The notes beneath the pieces are model-generated. The model saw nothing but the letters and a program-made list of their open reading frames with translations. It did no database searches and was not told the origin of the DNA. Made by a program: the position numbers and the translations under genes. A stretch of 8,494 nucleotides of DNA from Rickettsiales bacterium (GTDB lineage Bacteria > Pseudomonadota > Alphaproteobacteria > TMED109 > TMED131). Shown piece after piece: positions 1 to 8,494 of this stretch; the first letter of the stretch is position 1, and each line of letters begins with the position of its first letter. The stretch covers positions 1-8,494 of the forward strand of contig NZFJ01000021.1 of assembly GCA_002690625.1 (NCBI GenBank). The letters are read 5' to 3'.

Positions 1-3000
1 ATGGGGCATATTGAACTTGCTGCTCCAGTAGCTCATATATGGTTTCTTAAATCATTACCATCCAGGATTAGCTTGCTATTAGATATGTCCATGAAAGATG
101 TAGAAAGAGTATTATATTTTGAAAACCATATAGTAATGGAGCCAGGACTTACAAATTTAAAGTTGAAACAAATATTATCTGATGAAGAATATAATAAAGC
201 TTTAGATGAAAATTCAGCTGATTCATTTTCAGCAGGTATTGGTGCTGCTGCAATAAGAAAAATTTTCGAGTCAATGGATTTAAAAGAAGAAAAAGAAAAA
301 ATTAAAATAGAATTAACTGAAACTAAATCTGATATAAAAAAGAAAAAATTGGTTAGAAGGCTTAAGTTAGTTGAACAGTTTTTAACTTCAGGTAATAAAC
401 CAGAATGGATGATATTAACTTCTCTACCTGTAATACCGCCAGATTTAAGACCGCTTGTTCCACTTGATGGAGGAAGGTTTGCTACCTCAGACTTAAATGA
501 TCTTTATCGAAGAGTAATAAATAGAAATAATAGATTGAGAAGATTAATTGAACTTAAAGCTCCTGATATAATTGTTAGAAATGAAATGAGGATGCTCCAA
601 GAATCAGTTGATGCTTTATTTGATAATACCAGAAGAGCCAGACCCATTAGCGGGTCTAATAAGAGGCCTCTAAAGTCTTTAGCAGATATGTTAAAGGGCA
701 AACAAGGTAGATTTAGACAAAATTTATTAGGTAAAAGATGTGATTATTCAGGAAGGTCAGTTATTGTAGTAGGACCTGAATTAAAATTACACCAATGTGG
801 TATACCAAAGAAAATGGCGTTAGAATTATTTAAACCTTTTATTTATTCTAAACTAGAAATAAGAGGACTAGCTACAACAATCAAATCAGCAAAAAAAATG
901 GTAGAAAAGGAAAGACCAGAAGTATGGGACATATTGGATGAAGTTATTCGAGAACATCCAATTTTACTTAACAGAGCCCCTACTTTGCACAGATTGGGAA
1001 TACAAGCATTTGAACCGGTATTAATTGAGGGTAAAGCCATTAGATTACATCCTCTTGTATGTACGGCTTTCAATGCTGATTTTGATGGAGATCAAATGGC
1101 TGTGCATGTTCCTCTTTCAATAGAGGCCCAACTAGAAGCAAGGGTTTTAATGATGTCAACTAATAATATTTTAAGTCCAGCTAATGGAAAACCAATAATA
1201 GTTCCTACTCAAGATATAGTTTTAGGTTTATATTTTCTTAGTTTAGACAGCCAAGGCGAACATGGAGAAGGAATGGCTTTTAGTGATATTGCAGAAGTGA
1301 AACACGCACTTGAATCTAAGGCTGTTAGCATACATGCTAAAATTAAAGCACGAATTAAAATAGTTGATAGTAAAGGAAATGAGAACTATAAAATAGTGGA
1401 CACAACACCTGGAAGACTTCTAATTTCTGAAGTTCTTCCAAGAAATAAGGATGTTCCTTTCTCTTTAATTAATAAAGTATTAAGTAAAAAAGAATTAGCA
1501 GGTTTAATTGATGTAGCTTATAGGTTTTGTGGTCAAAAAGATACCGTGATATTTGCTGATAGACTTATGGAGCTTGGATTCAAACATGCTTGTATGGCAG
1601 GAATATCATTTGGAAAGGATGATATGATAGTGCCTGAAGCTAAAGTTGGTTTAGTAGATCAAACTAGAGATTTAATAAAACAATATGAAAAGCAATATTC
1701 CGATGGACTAATTACGCAAGGAGAAAAATATAATAAGGTAATTGACTCCTGGTCTAAGTGTACTGACAGTGTAGCTGAGAAAATGATGTCAGAGATGTCT
1801 GTTGGAAAAGGGACTAGTATGAATTCAGTTTTTATGATGTCAGACTCTGGGGCTCGTGGATCTGCTGCTCAGATGAAGCAATTAGCTGGTATGAGAGGTT
1901 TAATGGCAAAGCCTTCTGGAGAAATTATAGAGACGCCAATAATATCAAATTTTAAAGAAGGATTAAGTGTATTAGAATATTTCAATTCCACTCATGGTGC
2001 TAGAAAAGGTCTCGCTGATACTGCACTTAAAACAGCCAACTCAGGATACTTGACTAGAAGATTAGTTGATGTTGCTCAAGATCTTATTATTACTAAGGAA
2101 GACTGTGGTACAGAGAGAGGAATAATAAAAAAGGCCATAATAGATGCTGGAGAAATAATTGAATCATTAGATGAAAGAATAATAGGAAGATATTGTGCGG
2201 CTGATTTAGTGAGTCCTACTGACAATAATGTAATTGCTAAAAAAGGTGATTTTATTGATGAAGACTTAGTTATGAAAATTATGGAGGCTGAAATTGATAC
2301 AGTAAAAGTTAGAAGTCCTTTAACTTGTGACATGTCTACTGGTATTTGTTCTATTTGTTATGGAAGAGATTTGGCTAGAGGTACTAAAGTAAACATGGGA
2401 GAAGCTGTAGGTGTCGTGGCTGCTCAATCTATAGGAGAGCCAGGCACTCAATTAACTATGAGAACTTTTCATATTGGAGGTGCTGCTCAAGCTGGATCAG
2501 AGCAATCTCGTTTGGAGTCTACTATAGATGGAACAGTATATGTGGATGGAGGGAATGTTATTTTTGACAAAAAAGGTAACGGTATAGCTTTAGATAGAGA
2601 TTGTAAATTAGTAATTAAAGATGATAATGACAGAGAAAGATTTAGAGAGAGAGTCCCGTATGGTGCTAATATTCTAGTAAAAGAAAAAGCTAAAGTTAAA
2701 AGAGGACAAAAGTTGGCTGAATGGGACCCATATACCAGACCAATCATTACTGAAAAACAAGGATACGTAAAATTTATAGATGTAAACAAAGATACCTTAG
2801 AAGAAATTACTTCTACGGATACTGGTATGACTAGTCAAATTATAAAGGAATGGAAAAGTTTGTCTGCGTCTAAAGGTATAAATTTAAGACCTAGAATTGA
2901 GATTACTGGAGAGAACGGAAAAGTATTAAAGTTATCTAATGGAACTACTGCAGTGTATGAACTTCCAGTGGATGCTGTTTTATCTGTATCTTACTTATCG

Positions 3001-3855
3001 GGTGGCACTAAAAAAAATAAAGTTAATGCAGGGGACTTGCTTGCTAGAATTCCTCTTGACTCTCAAAAGTCTAAAGATATTACTGGAGGATTACCTAGAG
3101 TTGCTGAATTATTTGAAGCTAGGAAGCCTAAGGATTATTCATTTATATCTGACATCAGAGGAAGAATTGAATTTGGAGATGATGTTAGAGCTAATAGAAA
3201 ATTAGTTGTTGTTGATTTAGATGATCAGGAAAAAACTGTCGAATACTTGATTCCTAAGGGAAAGCATATAATGGTCCAAGAAGGAGATATAGTGAATAAA
3301 GGAGATTTGCTAATGGATGGTAATCCTGTGCCTCATGATATATTAAGAGTTTTAGGAGTAGAAGAGTTGGCTAACTATTTAGTTAATGAAATTCAAGATG
3401 TTTACAGACTTCAAGGTGTAAAAATAAATGATAAACACATAGAAGTTATTTCTAGACAGATGATGCAAAAAGTGGAAATAACTGATTCTGGTGATACAGA
3501 CTTAATAGAGGGAGAAATGGTTGATAGAGAAGAAGTTGAGCAAGCTAATGAAAATGCTAAAATAAATAAGAAAAAGGAAGCAGCTTTTATTCCAATATTG
3601 AATGGCATTACTAAGGCTAGTTTACAAACTAGATCATTTATATCTGCAGCGTCATTTCAAGAAACTACCAGAGTTTTAACTGAAGCAGCTACAGCAGGTA
3701 AAAAAGATGACTTAGTTGGTCTAAAAGAAAATGTAATAGTGGGAAGGCTTATTCCTGCAGGTACTGGCAGAACTATGTCGAAGTTTAAAAAAATTGCAGC
3801 ACTAAATGAAAAGAGAATAAAAGAAGAGCAAGCCAAACAAATAGAAGGGGCTTAG
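1..3855 (+). CDS. rpoC: DNA-directed RNA polymerase subunit beta', 5'-truncated by the window edge
   Basis: Catalytic beta' subunit of RNA polymerase (nucleotidyl transfer, with beta, alpha2 and omega). The frame is open from base 1. The first visible residues, [20 protein letters not shown], match the family from about E. coli residue 102, so the ATG at base 1 is an internal Met; the N-terminal zinc ribbon (Cys70/72/85/88 in E. coli) lies upstream. Visible landmarks by fragment residue: sigma-binding clamp helices about 160-209; switch 2 with R246 and R252 (E. coli R346/R352); the Mg-binding NADFDGD motif 358-364 (D360, D362, D364); second zinc site C702, C776, C783, C786; bridge helix about 616-650; trigger loop around M820, R821 and H824; a proteobacterial SI3-like insertion about 831-1015; then conserved [16 protein letters not shown] from 1029. 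The C-terminus is Lys/Glu-rich and ends in TAG. Residue 247 is Cys where Val is usual. rpoB is expected immediately upstream. Confidence 0.98.
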   Translation: MGHIELAAPVAHIWFLKSLPSRISLLLDMSMKDVERVLYFENHIVMEPGLTNLKLKQILSDEEYNKALDENSADSFSAGIGAAAIRKIFESMDLKEEKEKIKIELTETKSDIKKKKLVRRLKLVEQFLTSGNKPEWMILTSLPVIPPDLRPLVPLDGGRFATSDLNDLYRRVINRNNRLRRLIELKAPDIIVRNEMRMLQESVDALFDNTRRARPISGSNKRPLKSLADMLKGKQGRFRQNLLGKRCDYSGRSVIVVGPELKLHQCGIPKKMALELFKPFIYSKLEIRGLATTIKSAKKMVEKERPEVWDILDEVIREHPILLNRAPTLHRLGIQAFEPVLIEGKAIRLHPLVCTAFNADFDGDQMAVHVPLSIEAQLEARVLMMSTNNILSPANGKPIIVPTQDIVLGLYFLSLDSQGEHGEGMAFSDIAEVKHALESKAVSIHAKIKARIKIVDSKGNENYKIVDTTPGRLLISEVLPRNKDVPFSLINKVLSKKELAGLIDVAYRFCGQKDTVIFADRLMELGFKHACMAGISFGKDDMIVPEAKVGLVDQTRDLIKQYEKQYSDGLITQGEKYNKVIDSWSKCTDSVAEKMMSEMSVGKGTSMNSVFMMSDSGARGSAAQMKQLAGMRGLMAKPSGEIIETPIISNFKEGLSVLEYFNSTHGARKGLADTALKTANSGYLTRRLVDVAQDLIITKEDCGTERGIIKKAIIDAGEIIESLDERIIGRYCAADLVSPTDNNVIAKKGDFIDEDLVMKIMEAEIDTVKVRSPLTCDMSTGICSICYGRDLARGTKVNMGEAVGVVAAQSIGEPGTQLTMRTFHIGGAAQAGSEQSRLESTIDGTVYVDGGNVIFDKKGNGIALDRDCKLVIKDDNDRERFRERVPYGANILVKEKAKVKRGQKLAEWDPYTRPIITEKQGYVKFIDVNKDTLEEITSTDTGMTSQIIKEWKSLSASKGINLRPRIEITGENGKVLKLSNGTTAVYELPVDAVLSVSYLSGGTKKNKVNAGDLLARIPLDSQKSKDITGGLPRVAELFEARKPKDYSFISDIRGRIEFGDDVRANRKLVVVDLDDQEKTVEYLIPKGKHIMVQEGDIVNKGDLLMDGNPVPHDILRVLGVEELANYLVNEIQDVYRLQGVKINDKHIEVISRQMMQKVEITDSGDTDLIEGEMVDREEVEQANENAKINKKKEAAFIPILNGITKASLQTRSFISAASFQETTRVLTEAATAGKKDDLVGLKENVIVGRLIPAGTGRTMSKFKKIAALNEKRIKEEQAKQIEGA

Positions 3856-3872
3856 AAGTAGGCTTTTTTCAA

Positions 3873-3914
3873 ATGTTGTATATTTACAACATATAATTAA
3901 ACTTTTTTTTTTTT
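3873..3914 (+). terminator. Candidate weak intrinsic terminator or dyad after rpoC
   Basis: A perfect 8-bp inverted repeat, ATGTTGTA (3873-3880) and TACAACAT (3885-3892), flanks a 4-base TATT loop. An uninterrupted run of 12 T lies at 3903-3914. It starts 18 bp after the rpoC stop, where the rpoBC unit would be expected to end. Against a strong terminator: the stem has only two G-C pairs, and 10 bases (3893-3902) separate it from the T run. It may therefore only reduce readthrough into rpsL. The core TTGTA-N4-TACAA also has the shape of a dimeric-regulator operator, so a protein-binding site is the main alternative. Confidence 0.45.
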
Positions 3915-3918
3915 CTAC

Positions 3919-3954
3919 TTGACCGTTTCGTTAACTATCAATAATATGCCTCTT
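3919..3954 (+). promoter_or_regulatory. Sigma70-type promoter of the str operon (before rpsL)
   Basis: TTGACC (3919-3924) matches the -35 consensus at 5 of 6 positions. After exactly 17 bp comes TAATAT (3942-3947), 4 of 6 against TATAAT with the important first T, second A and last T kept. The predicted transcription start is near 3954, leaving a leader of about 35 nt before the rpsL ATG. The T run at 3903-3914 falls at about -51 to -40, where an UP element would sit. The bases after the -10 (3948-3953, GCCTCT) are unusually G+C-rich for this DNA, as in stringently controlled ribosomal promoters. An alternative -10 reading, AATAAT at 3940-3945, would leave a 15-bp spacer and is less likely. 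Confidence 0.6.
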
Positions 3955-3976
3955 TCTGGTAATTTATAAAGTAAAA

Positions 3977-3981
3977 AAGGA
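3977..3981 (+). promoter_or_regulatory. Ribosome binding site of rpsL
   Basis: AAGGA lies 7 nt before the ATG at 3989, a normal Shine-Dalgarno position. It supports initiation at this ATG within the short leader made from the promoter at 3919-3947. Confidence 0.75.
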
Positions 3982-3988
3982 ATTTGTA

Positions 3989-4358
3989 ATGCCAACAGTA
4001 AATCAGCTTGTGCGTAAAGGAAGAAAAGTACAAATTAAAAGGAATAAAGTTCCTGCTTTAGAGGCCTGTCCACAAAAAAGAGGGGTATGTACAAGGGTTT
4101 ATACCACAACACCTAAGAAGCCAAATTCAGCTCTAAGGAAAGTAGCAAGAGTAAGGTTAACTAATGGTTTTGAAGTTACTAGTTATATACCGGGAGAAGG
4201 TCATAATCTGCAAGAGCATTCAGTTGTTATGATAAGAGGAGGAAGAGTAAAAGATTTGCCTGGTGTCAGATATCATGTAGTAAGAGGTACTTTAGACACG
4301 CAAGGAGTTGGAAATAGAAAGCAGAGAAGATCAAAATATGGCGCAAAAAGGCCAAAGT

Positions 4359-4360
<2 letters not shown>
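3989..4360 (+). CDS. rpsL: 30S ribosomal protein S12
   Basis: S12 sits at the decoding centre of the 30S subunit and helps control tRNA selection accuracy. The 123-residue product has the usual family length and is recognisable throughout: [20 protein letters not shown] at 21-40, [11 protein letters not shown] at 41-51, and [13 protein letters not shown] at 84-96, ending in SKYGAKRPK. The lysines whose substitution commonly gives streptomycin resistance are wild type (K43 and K88, counting Met1). D89, the residue beta-methylthiolated in many bacteria, is present. It is the first gene after the promoter in the 133-bp gap and starts at ATG behind AAGGA. Its TAG stop is overlapped by the Shine-Dalgarno sequence of rpsG, which begins 9 bp later in the same reading frame. 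This is consistent with translational coupling. Confidence 0.99.
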
Positions 4361-4843
<483 letters not shown>

Positions 4844-4859
4844 TTGAAACGGAATTTAT

Positions 4860-6938
4860 ATGACAAGACAAACAAAATTAGATATGTACAGAAATATAGG
4901 TATTATGGCTCACATAGATGCTGGAAAGACTACTACAACAGAAAGAATACTATATTATACAGGAGTATCTCATAAAATAGGAGAAGTTCATGATGGAGCT
5001 GCGACTATGGATTGGATGGAGCAGGAGCAGGAAAGAGGGATTACTATCACATCAGCAGCGACTACCTGTTTTTGGAACAATCACAGAATTAATATAATAG
5101 ATACTCCTGGACACGTTGATTTTACAATAGAAGTAGAGAGATCATTAAGAGTTTTAGATGGTGCTGTAGCAGTATTTGATAGTGTTGCAGGTGTTGAACC
5201 TCAGTCTGAAACTGTTTGGAGGCAAGCCAATAAATATGGTGTCCCAAGAATGTGTTTTATTAATAAAATGGATAGAGTAGGAGCTGACTTTTATAGATGT
5301 TTAAGAATGATAGAAGATAGATTAGGAGCTAATCCAATAGTTTTACAACTTCCCATCGGTGCAGAAGCTGAATTTCTTGGTGTTATAGATCTTTTAAATA
5401 TGAAAGAAATAATTTGGAAAGAAGATACATTAGGTGCAGAATTCAAAATTACAGATATATCAGAAGATAACAAAAATAAAGCTGAAGAATATAGAAAAAA
5501 ACTTGTTGAATTAGCAGTTGAACAAGATGATGAAATAATGGAACAATATTTAGATGGAACCGAGCCTTCTATAGAAGGTTTAAAAAAATGTATTAGAAAA
5601 GGGACTACTAATGCAACTTTTGTACCTGTTTTATGTGGATCTGCTTTTAAAAATAAGGGAGTACAACCTATGTTGGATGCTGTTGTAGATTATTTGCCTT
5701 CACCATTGGATCTACCTCCAGTCAAGGGAGTAAAGGTTAATGAAGAGGGGGAACTACATAGAGAAAGTTCTGATGATCAGCCTTTTTCAGCATTGGCATT
5801 CAAGATAATGACAGATCCATTTGTTGGAACACTCGCATTTGCAAGAGTTTATTCTGGAATTGTAGATAGTGGCTCTACAGTAGAAAATACAGTTAAAGGA
5901 AAGAAAGAAAGAATTGGAAGAATGCTGCAAATGCATGCAAATAGTCGAGAAGATATAAAGCAAGCAAGAGCAGGAGATATTATTGCGATATGTGGAATGA
6001 AATCTGTAACAACTGGTGACACACTTAGTGATGTAAATAATCCAATTATATTAGAGAGAATGGAATTTCCGGACCCGGTTATTGAAGTAGCAGTAGAACC
6101 TAAAACTAAAGCAGACCAGGAAAAAATGTCCGAAGCGCTTGGAAGGTTAGCGGCAGAGGATCCATCTTTTGGAGTATCTTCTGATATTGAAAGTGGACAA
6201 ACTATAATAAAAGGAATGGGTGAACTTCATTTAGATATTATTGTAGATAGAATGAAAAGAGAATTTAAGGTTGAAGCAGATGTAGGGGCACCACAAGTTG
6301 CCTACAGAGAAACTATCACATCTGAAGCAGACGTAGACTACACACATAAAAAACAATCTGGAGGGGCTGGTCAGTTTGCACGAGTAAAGATGATTGTGAA
6401 AAAAGGTGAGCCTGGTTGTGGACTAGATTTTGTGAATAAAGTTGTTGGAGGAAACATACCAAAAGAATATATACCGGGTGTTCAGAAAGGTATAGAAAGT
6501 GCTATGCATAATGGTGTTGTTGCGGGTTACCCAGTTATTGATATAAGTGTTACATTATACGATGGAGCTTATCATGATGTTGACTCAAGTGTAATGGCCT
6601 TTGAAATAGCCGGTCGATCTGCGTTTAAAGATGCTTTATCTAAATCGCAACCAAAATTACTTGAACCTATGATGAAAGTTGAAGTTGTTACGCCGGAGGA
6701 TTTTGTAGGGGATGTAATTGGTGATCTTAATAGTAGAAGAGGACAGGTTCAGGGAATGGATCCTCAAGGAAATGCTACCTTAATACGTGCAAATGTTCCT
6801 CTTGCAACTATGTTTGGCTATGTAAATAATTTGAGATCTATGACTCAAGGAAGAGCAGTTTATACGATGCAGTTTGATAAATATGCATTAGTACCTGCAA
6901 TGGTAGAAGAAGAACTTAAGTCAAAATTGGCAAGTTAG
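4860..6938 (+). CDS. fusA: Translation elongation factor G (EF-G)
   Basis: Cytosolic GTPase that drives translocation and, with ribosome recycling factor, splits post-termination ribosomes. The 692 residues are normal for bacterial EF-G. GTPase motifs: P-loop AHIDAGKT 17-24; RGITI at 59-63 in switch I; DTPGH 81-85 with catalytic H85; NKMD 135-138; GSA 260-262. Domain II follows from about 300, domain III from about 400, domain IV from about 480 and domain V from about 605. The domain IV tip loops are intact: [10 protein letters not shown] from H496, and YHDVDSS with H572, the counterpart of E. coli His583/584. It resembles the canonical translational factor rather than a mitochondrial-type EF-G2 or the TetM family. 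The ATG at 4860 follows a weak CGGA Shine-Dalgarno (4850-4853) and lies 16 bp after rpsG, so coupling to rpsG is plausible. It stops at TAG. Confidence 0.99.
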   Translation: MTRQTKLDMYRNIGIMAHIDAGKTTTTERILYYTGVSHKIGEVHDGAATMDWMEQEQERGITITSAATTCFWNNHRINIIDTPGHVDFTIEVERSLRVLDGAVAVFDSVAGVEPQSETVWRQANKYGVPRMCFINKMDRVGADFYRCLRMIEDRLGANPIVLQLPIGAEAEFLGVIDLLNMKEIIWKEDTLGAEFKITDISEDNKNKAEEYRKKLVELAVEQDDEIMEQYLDGTEPSIEGLKKCIRKGTTNATFVPVLCGSAFKNKGVQPMLDAVVDYLPSPLDLPPVKGVKVNEEGELHRESSDDQPFSALAFKIMTDPFVGTLAFARVYSGIVDSGSTVENTVKGKKERIGRMLQMHANSREDIKQARAGDIIAICGMKSVTTGDTLSDVNNPIILERMEFPDPVIEVAVEPKTKADQEKMSEALGRLAAEDPSFGVSSDIESGQTIIKGMGELHLDIIVDRMKREFKVEADVGAPQVAYRETITSEADVDYTHKKQSGGAGQFARVKMIVKKGEPGCGLDFVNKVVGGNIPKEYIPGVQKGIESAMHNGVVAGYPVIDISVTLYDGAYHDVDSSVMAFEIAGRSAFKDALSKSQPKLLEPMMKVEVVTPEDFVGDVIGDLNSRRGQVQGMDPQGNATLIRANVPLATMFGYVNNLRSMTQGRAVYTMQFDKYALVPAMVEEELKSKLAS

Positions 6939-6960
6939 TAATTGATTAAATATTGATAAT

Positions 6961-6964
6961 GGAG
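6961..6964 (+). promoter_or_regulatory. Ribosome binding site of tuf
   Basis: GGAG lies 7 nt before the tuf ATG at 6972, in a 33-bp gap that is otherwise almost entirely A and T. It is a good Shine-Dalgarno match, as expected for one of the most highly translated genes. Confidence 0.75.
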
Positions 6965-6971
6965 ATAAAAA

Positions 6972-8162
6972 ATGGCAAAAGAAAAATTTGAAAGAACTAA
7001 ACCGCATGTAAATATAGGTACCATAGGTCATGTTGATCATGGAAAAACTACATTGACAGCAGCTATTACTAAGGTATTAGCAGAGACAGGAGGAGCAACA
7101 AGCATAGCTTATGATGAAATTGATAAAGCTCCGGAAGAAAAAGAAAGAGGAATAACAATTAATACAGCACATGTTGAATATGAAACGAGTGGTAGACATT
7201 ATGCTCACGTTGATTGTCCCGGTCATGCTGATTATGTCAAAAATATGATTACGGGAGCGGCACAGATGGACGGAGGAGTATTGGTAGTTTCAGCAGCTGA
7301 TGGTCCAATGCCACAAACTAGGGAACATATATTATTAGCAAGACAAGTTGGTGTTCCAGCGTTAGTAGTGTTTTTAAATAAAGTAGATCAAGTTGATGAT
7401 CCAGAACTTTTAGAACTTGTTGAAATGGAAGTTAGAGAACTTTTATCTAAGTATGAATTTCCAGGTGATGATATTCCAATTATTAAAGGTTCGGCTTTAA
7501 AGGCTTTAGAAGGAGATACTTCAGATATTGGAGCTCCTGCAATTTTAAAGTTGATGGAAGAGGTAGATAAATATGTGCCTCAGCCAGAAAGACCTGTTGA
7601 TCAACCTTTTTTGATGCCAATAGAGGATGTTTTTTCTATTTCAGGTAGAGGTACAGTGGTTACAGGTAGAGTGGAGTCAGGTGTAATTAATGTTAACGAA
7701 GAAATTGAAATTATTGGTATTAAAGATACTACTAAAACTGTTTGTACGGGCGTAGAAATGTTTAGAAAGCTTCTTGATAGAGGAGAAGCTGGAGACAACA
7801 TAGGGGCTTTGTTAAGAGGTATTAATAGAGAAGATGTGGAACGAGGACAGGTTCTAGCTGCTCCTGGTTCTATTAAACCTCATACCAAGTTTAAAGCAGA
7901 AACTTATGTTTTAACTAAAGAAGAAGGAGGTAGGCATACTCCATTTTTTGGAAATTATAGACCCCAGTTTTATTTCAGAACTACTGATGTTACAGGTACT
8001 GTAGAATTGCCTAGTGGTACTGAAATGGTAATGCCAGGTGATAATATAGGTTTAACCGTTAATTTAATTTCTCCAATTGCTATGACTAAAGGTTTAAAGT
8101 TTGCTATAAGAGAAGGCGGAAAAACTGTTGGTGCTGGCGTAGTATCAGAGATTATTGAATAA
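6972..8162 (+). CDS. tuf: Translation elongation factor Tu (EF-Tu)
   Basis: Cytosolic GTPase that carries aminoacyl-tRNA to the ribosomal A site and is recycled by EF-Ts. The 396 residues match the alphaproteobacterial length. GTPase motifs: P-loop GHVDHGKT 19-26; RGITI 59-63 in switch I; DCPGH 81-85 with catalytic H85; NKVD 136-139; SAL 174-176. Domain II (about 212-300) contains [24 protein letters not shown]. Domain III contains [24 protein letters not shown] and ends [16 protein letters not shown]125, the counterpart of the E. coli kirromycin-site Gln124, is unchanged. It starts at ATG behind GGAG, 33 bp after fusA, and is followed by rpsJ after 17 bp. This is the tufA position; whether the genome holds a second copy cannot be seen here. 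Confidence 0.99.
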   Translation: MAKEKFERTKPHVNIGTIGHVDHGKTTLTAAITKVLAETGGATSIAYDEIDKAPEEKERGITINTAHVEYETSGRHYAHVDCPGHADYVKNMITGAAQMDGGVLVVSAADGPMPQTREHILLARQVGVPALVVFLNKVDQVDDPELLELVEMEVRELLSKYEFPGDDIPIIKGSALKALEGDTSDIGAPAILKLMEEVDKYVPQPERPVDQPFLMPIEDVFSISGRGTVVTGRVESGVINVNEEIEIIGIKDTTKTVCTGVEMFRKLLDRGEAGDNIGALLRGINREDVERGQVLAAPGSIKPHTKFKAETYVLTKEEGGRHTPFFGNYRPQFYFRTTDVTGTVELPSGTEMVMPGDNIGLTVNLISPIAMTKGLKFAIREGGKTVGAGVVSEIIE

Positions 8163-8179
8163 ACTATAAAAGGAATAAA

Positions 8180-8491
8180 ATGGCTGAGCATCAGAATATA
8201 AGAATTAGACTAAAAGCTTTTGATCATAGAATATTAGATAATTCTGCTCATGAAATAGTAAATACAGCAAAGAGAACGGGAGCTGATGTAAGAGGCCCTA
8301 TACCTTTACCTACCAGAATTGAAAGGTTTACAGTAAATAGATCTCCTCATGTAGATAAAAAATCTAGAGAACAATTTGAAATTAGAACTTTCAAAAGGTT
8401 GTTAGATATAGTTAGTCCTACACCGCAAACAGTAGATGCATTAATGAAGCTTGATTTAGCTGCTGGTGTAGATGTTGAGATTAAATTATGA
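8180..8491 (+). CDS. rpsJ: 30S ribosomal protein S10 (NusE)
   Basis: S10 is a 30S head protein. As NusE it also pairs with NusB in transcription antitermination and links RNA polymerase, via NusG, to the ribosome. The 103-residue product is complete and of normal length. It contains [16 protein letters not shown] at 5-20, the long loop with [33 protein letters not shown], and the end [18 protein letters not shown], all close to alphaproteobacterial S10. The ATG at 8180 follows AGGA (8171-8174) by 5 nt and lies 17 bp after tuf, so there is no separate S10 leader of the E. coli kind. Its TGA stop overlaps the ATG of the next frame (ATGA, 8488-8491), a sign of translational coupling to the next gene of the S10 operon. 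Confidence 0.99.
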   Translation: MAEHQNIRIRLKAFDHRILDNSAHEIVNTAKRTGADVRGPIPLPTRIERFTVNRSPHVDKKSREQFEIRTFKRLLDIVSPTPQTVDALMKLDLAAGVDVEIKL

Positions 8492-8494
8492 GAA
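8488..8494 (+). CDS. rplC: Probable start of 50S ribosomal protein L3, cut by the window edge
   Basis: Only seven bases, ATGAGAA, are visible, giving Met-Arg and one more base. The ATG overlaps the rpsJ TGA by four bases. In the conserved S10 operon order rplC follows rpsJ, and alphaproteobacterial L3 commonly begins Met-Arg. The assignment therefore rests on position and two residues. No strong Shine-Dalgarno is visible in the end of rpsJ, so initiation would probably depend on coupling. Confidence 0.55.

Noticed and set aside
2939..3205. Open frame of 88 residues on the + strand in another frame inside rpoC
   Set aside because: It lies wholly within the conserved beta' coding sequence, has no recognisable protein features and no convincing ribosome binding site, and is hydrophobic only because the A+T-rich codons of rpoC are read off-frame.
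3830..3867. Possible terminator stem AAGCC (3830-3834) with GGCTT at 3849-3853 or GGCTTTTTT at 3861-3869
   Set aside because: The stem is only about 5 bp, with a loop of 14 or 26 nt. The dyad at 3873-3892 is longer and perfect.
6927..6960. Possible internal promoter before tuf (TTGGCA at 6927-6932, GATAAT at 6955-6960)
   Set aside because: The spacer would be 22 bp, and the start would fall next to the tuf ribosome binding site, leaving almost no leader. No better-spaced pair is present.
8489..8491. Possible TGA recoding to Trp in this low-GC genome
   Set aside because: S10 ends precisely at its conserved C-terminus before TGA, and Trp in all genes is TGG, so TGA is a normal stop.

Overview
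The window is a stretch of core translation and transcription genes, all on the + strand: the 3' nine-tenths of rpoC (RNA polymerase beta'), then rpsL (S12), rpsG (S7), fusA (EF-G), tuf (EF-Tu), rpsJ (S10), and the first seven bases of what is probably rplC (L3). The DNA is strongly A+T-rich, Arg is mostly AGA and third positions are mostly A or T. The proteins resemble alphaproteobacterial versions: S10 has the wording [12 protein letters not shown]...AGVDVEIKL, beta' carries the proteobacterial insertion in the trigger-loop region, and EF-Tu is 396 residues long. The likely source is a low-GC alphaproteobacterium, for example a streamlined marine lineage of SAR11/HIMB59 type or a Rickettsiales relative. 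I judge this from remembered family sequences, so the order is not certain. TGA acts as a stop (end of rpsJ) and Trp is TGG, so the code is the standard bacterial one.

Layout. Bases 1-3855 are rpoC, open at the left edge and lacking about the first 100 residues. Bases 3856-3988 are the only sizeable gap (133 bp). It holds an 8-bp inverted repeat, a 12-T run and a good sigma70-type promoter (TTGACC, 17 bp, TAATAT) with a GC-rich discriminator. From 3989 to the right edge the genes are packed with gaps of 9, 16, 33 and 17 bp and then a 4-bp overlap. This looks like a single str-S10 transcription unit driven from the promoter before rpsL.

How the genes fit together: beta' forms half of the RNA polymerase active centre. 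S12 and S7 are key 30S proteins for decoding and head assembly. EF-Tu delivers aminoacyl-tRNA and EF-G moves the ribosome along. S10 is a 30S protein that also serves as the antitermination factor NusE. Co-transcription matches output to growth rate.

I found no mobile element, CRISPR array, tRNA, toxin-antitoxin pair, defence gene or unknown protein. Nothing here supports an undescribed system. The points worth a second look are regulatory or evolutionary details: the compact rpoC-rpsL control region, the in-frame rpsL-TAG-rpsG junction with a TTG start, the absence of space for the E. coli-type S7 and L4 autoregulatory RNA sites, frequent TAG stops in highly expressed genes, and one Cys in switch 2 of beta'.
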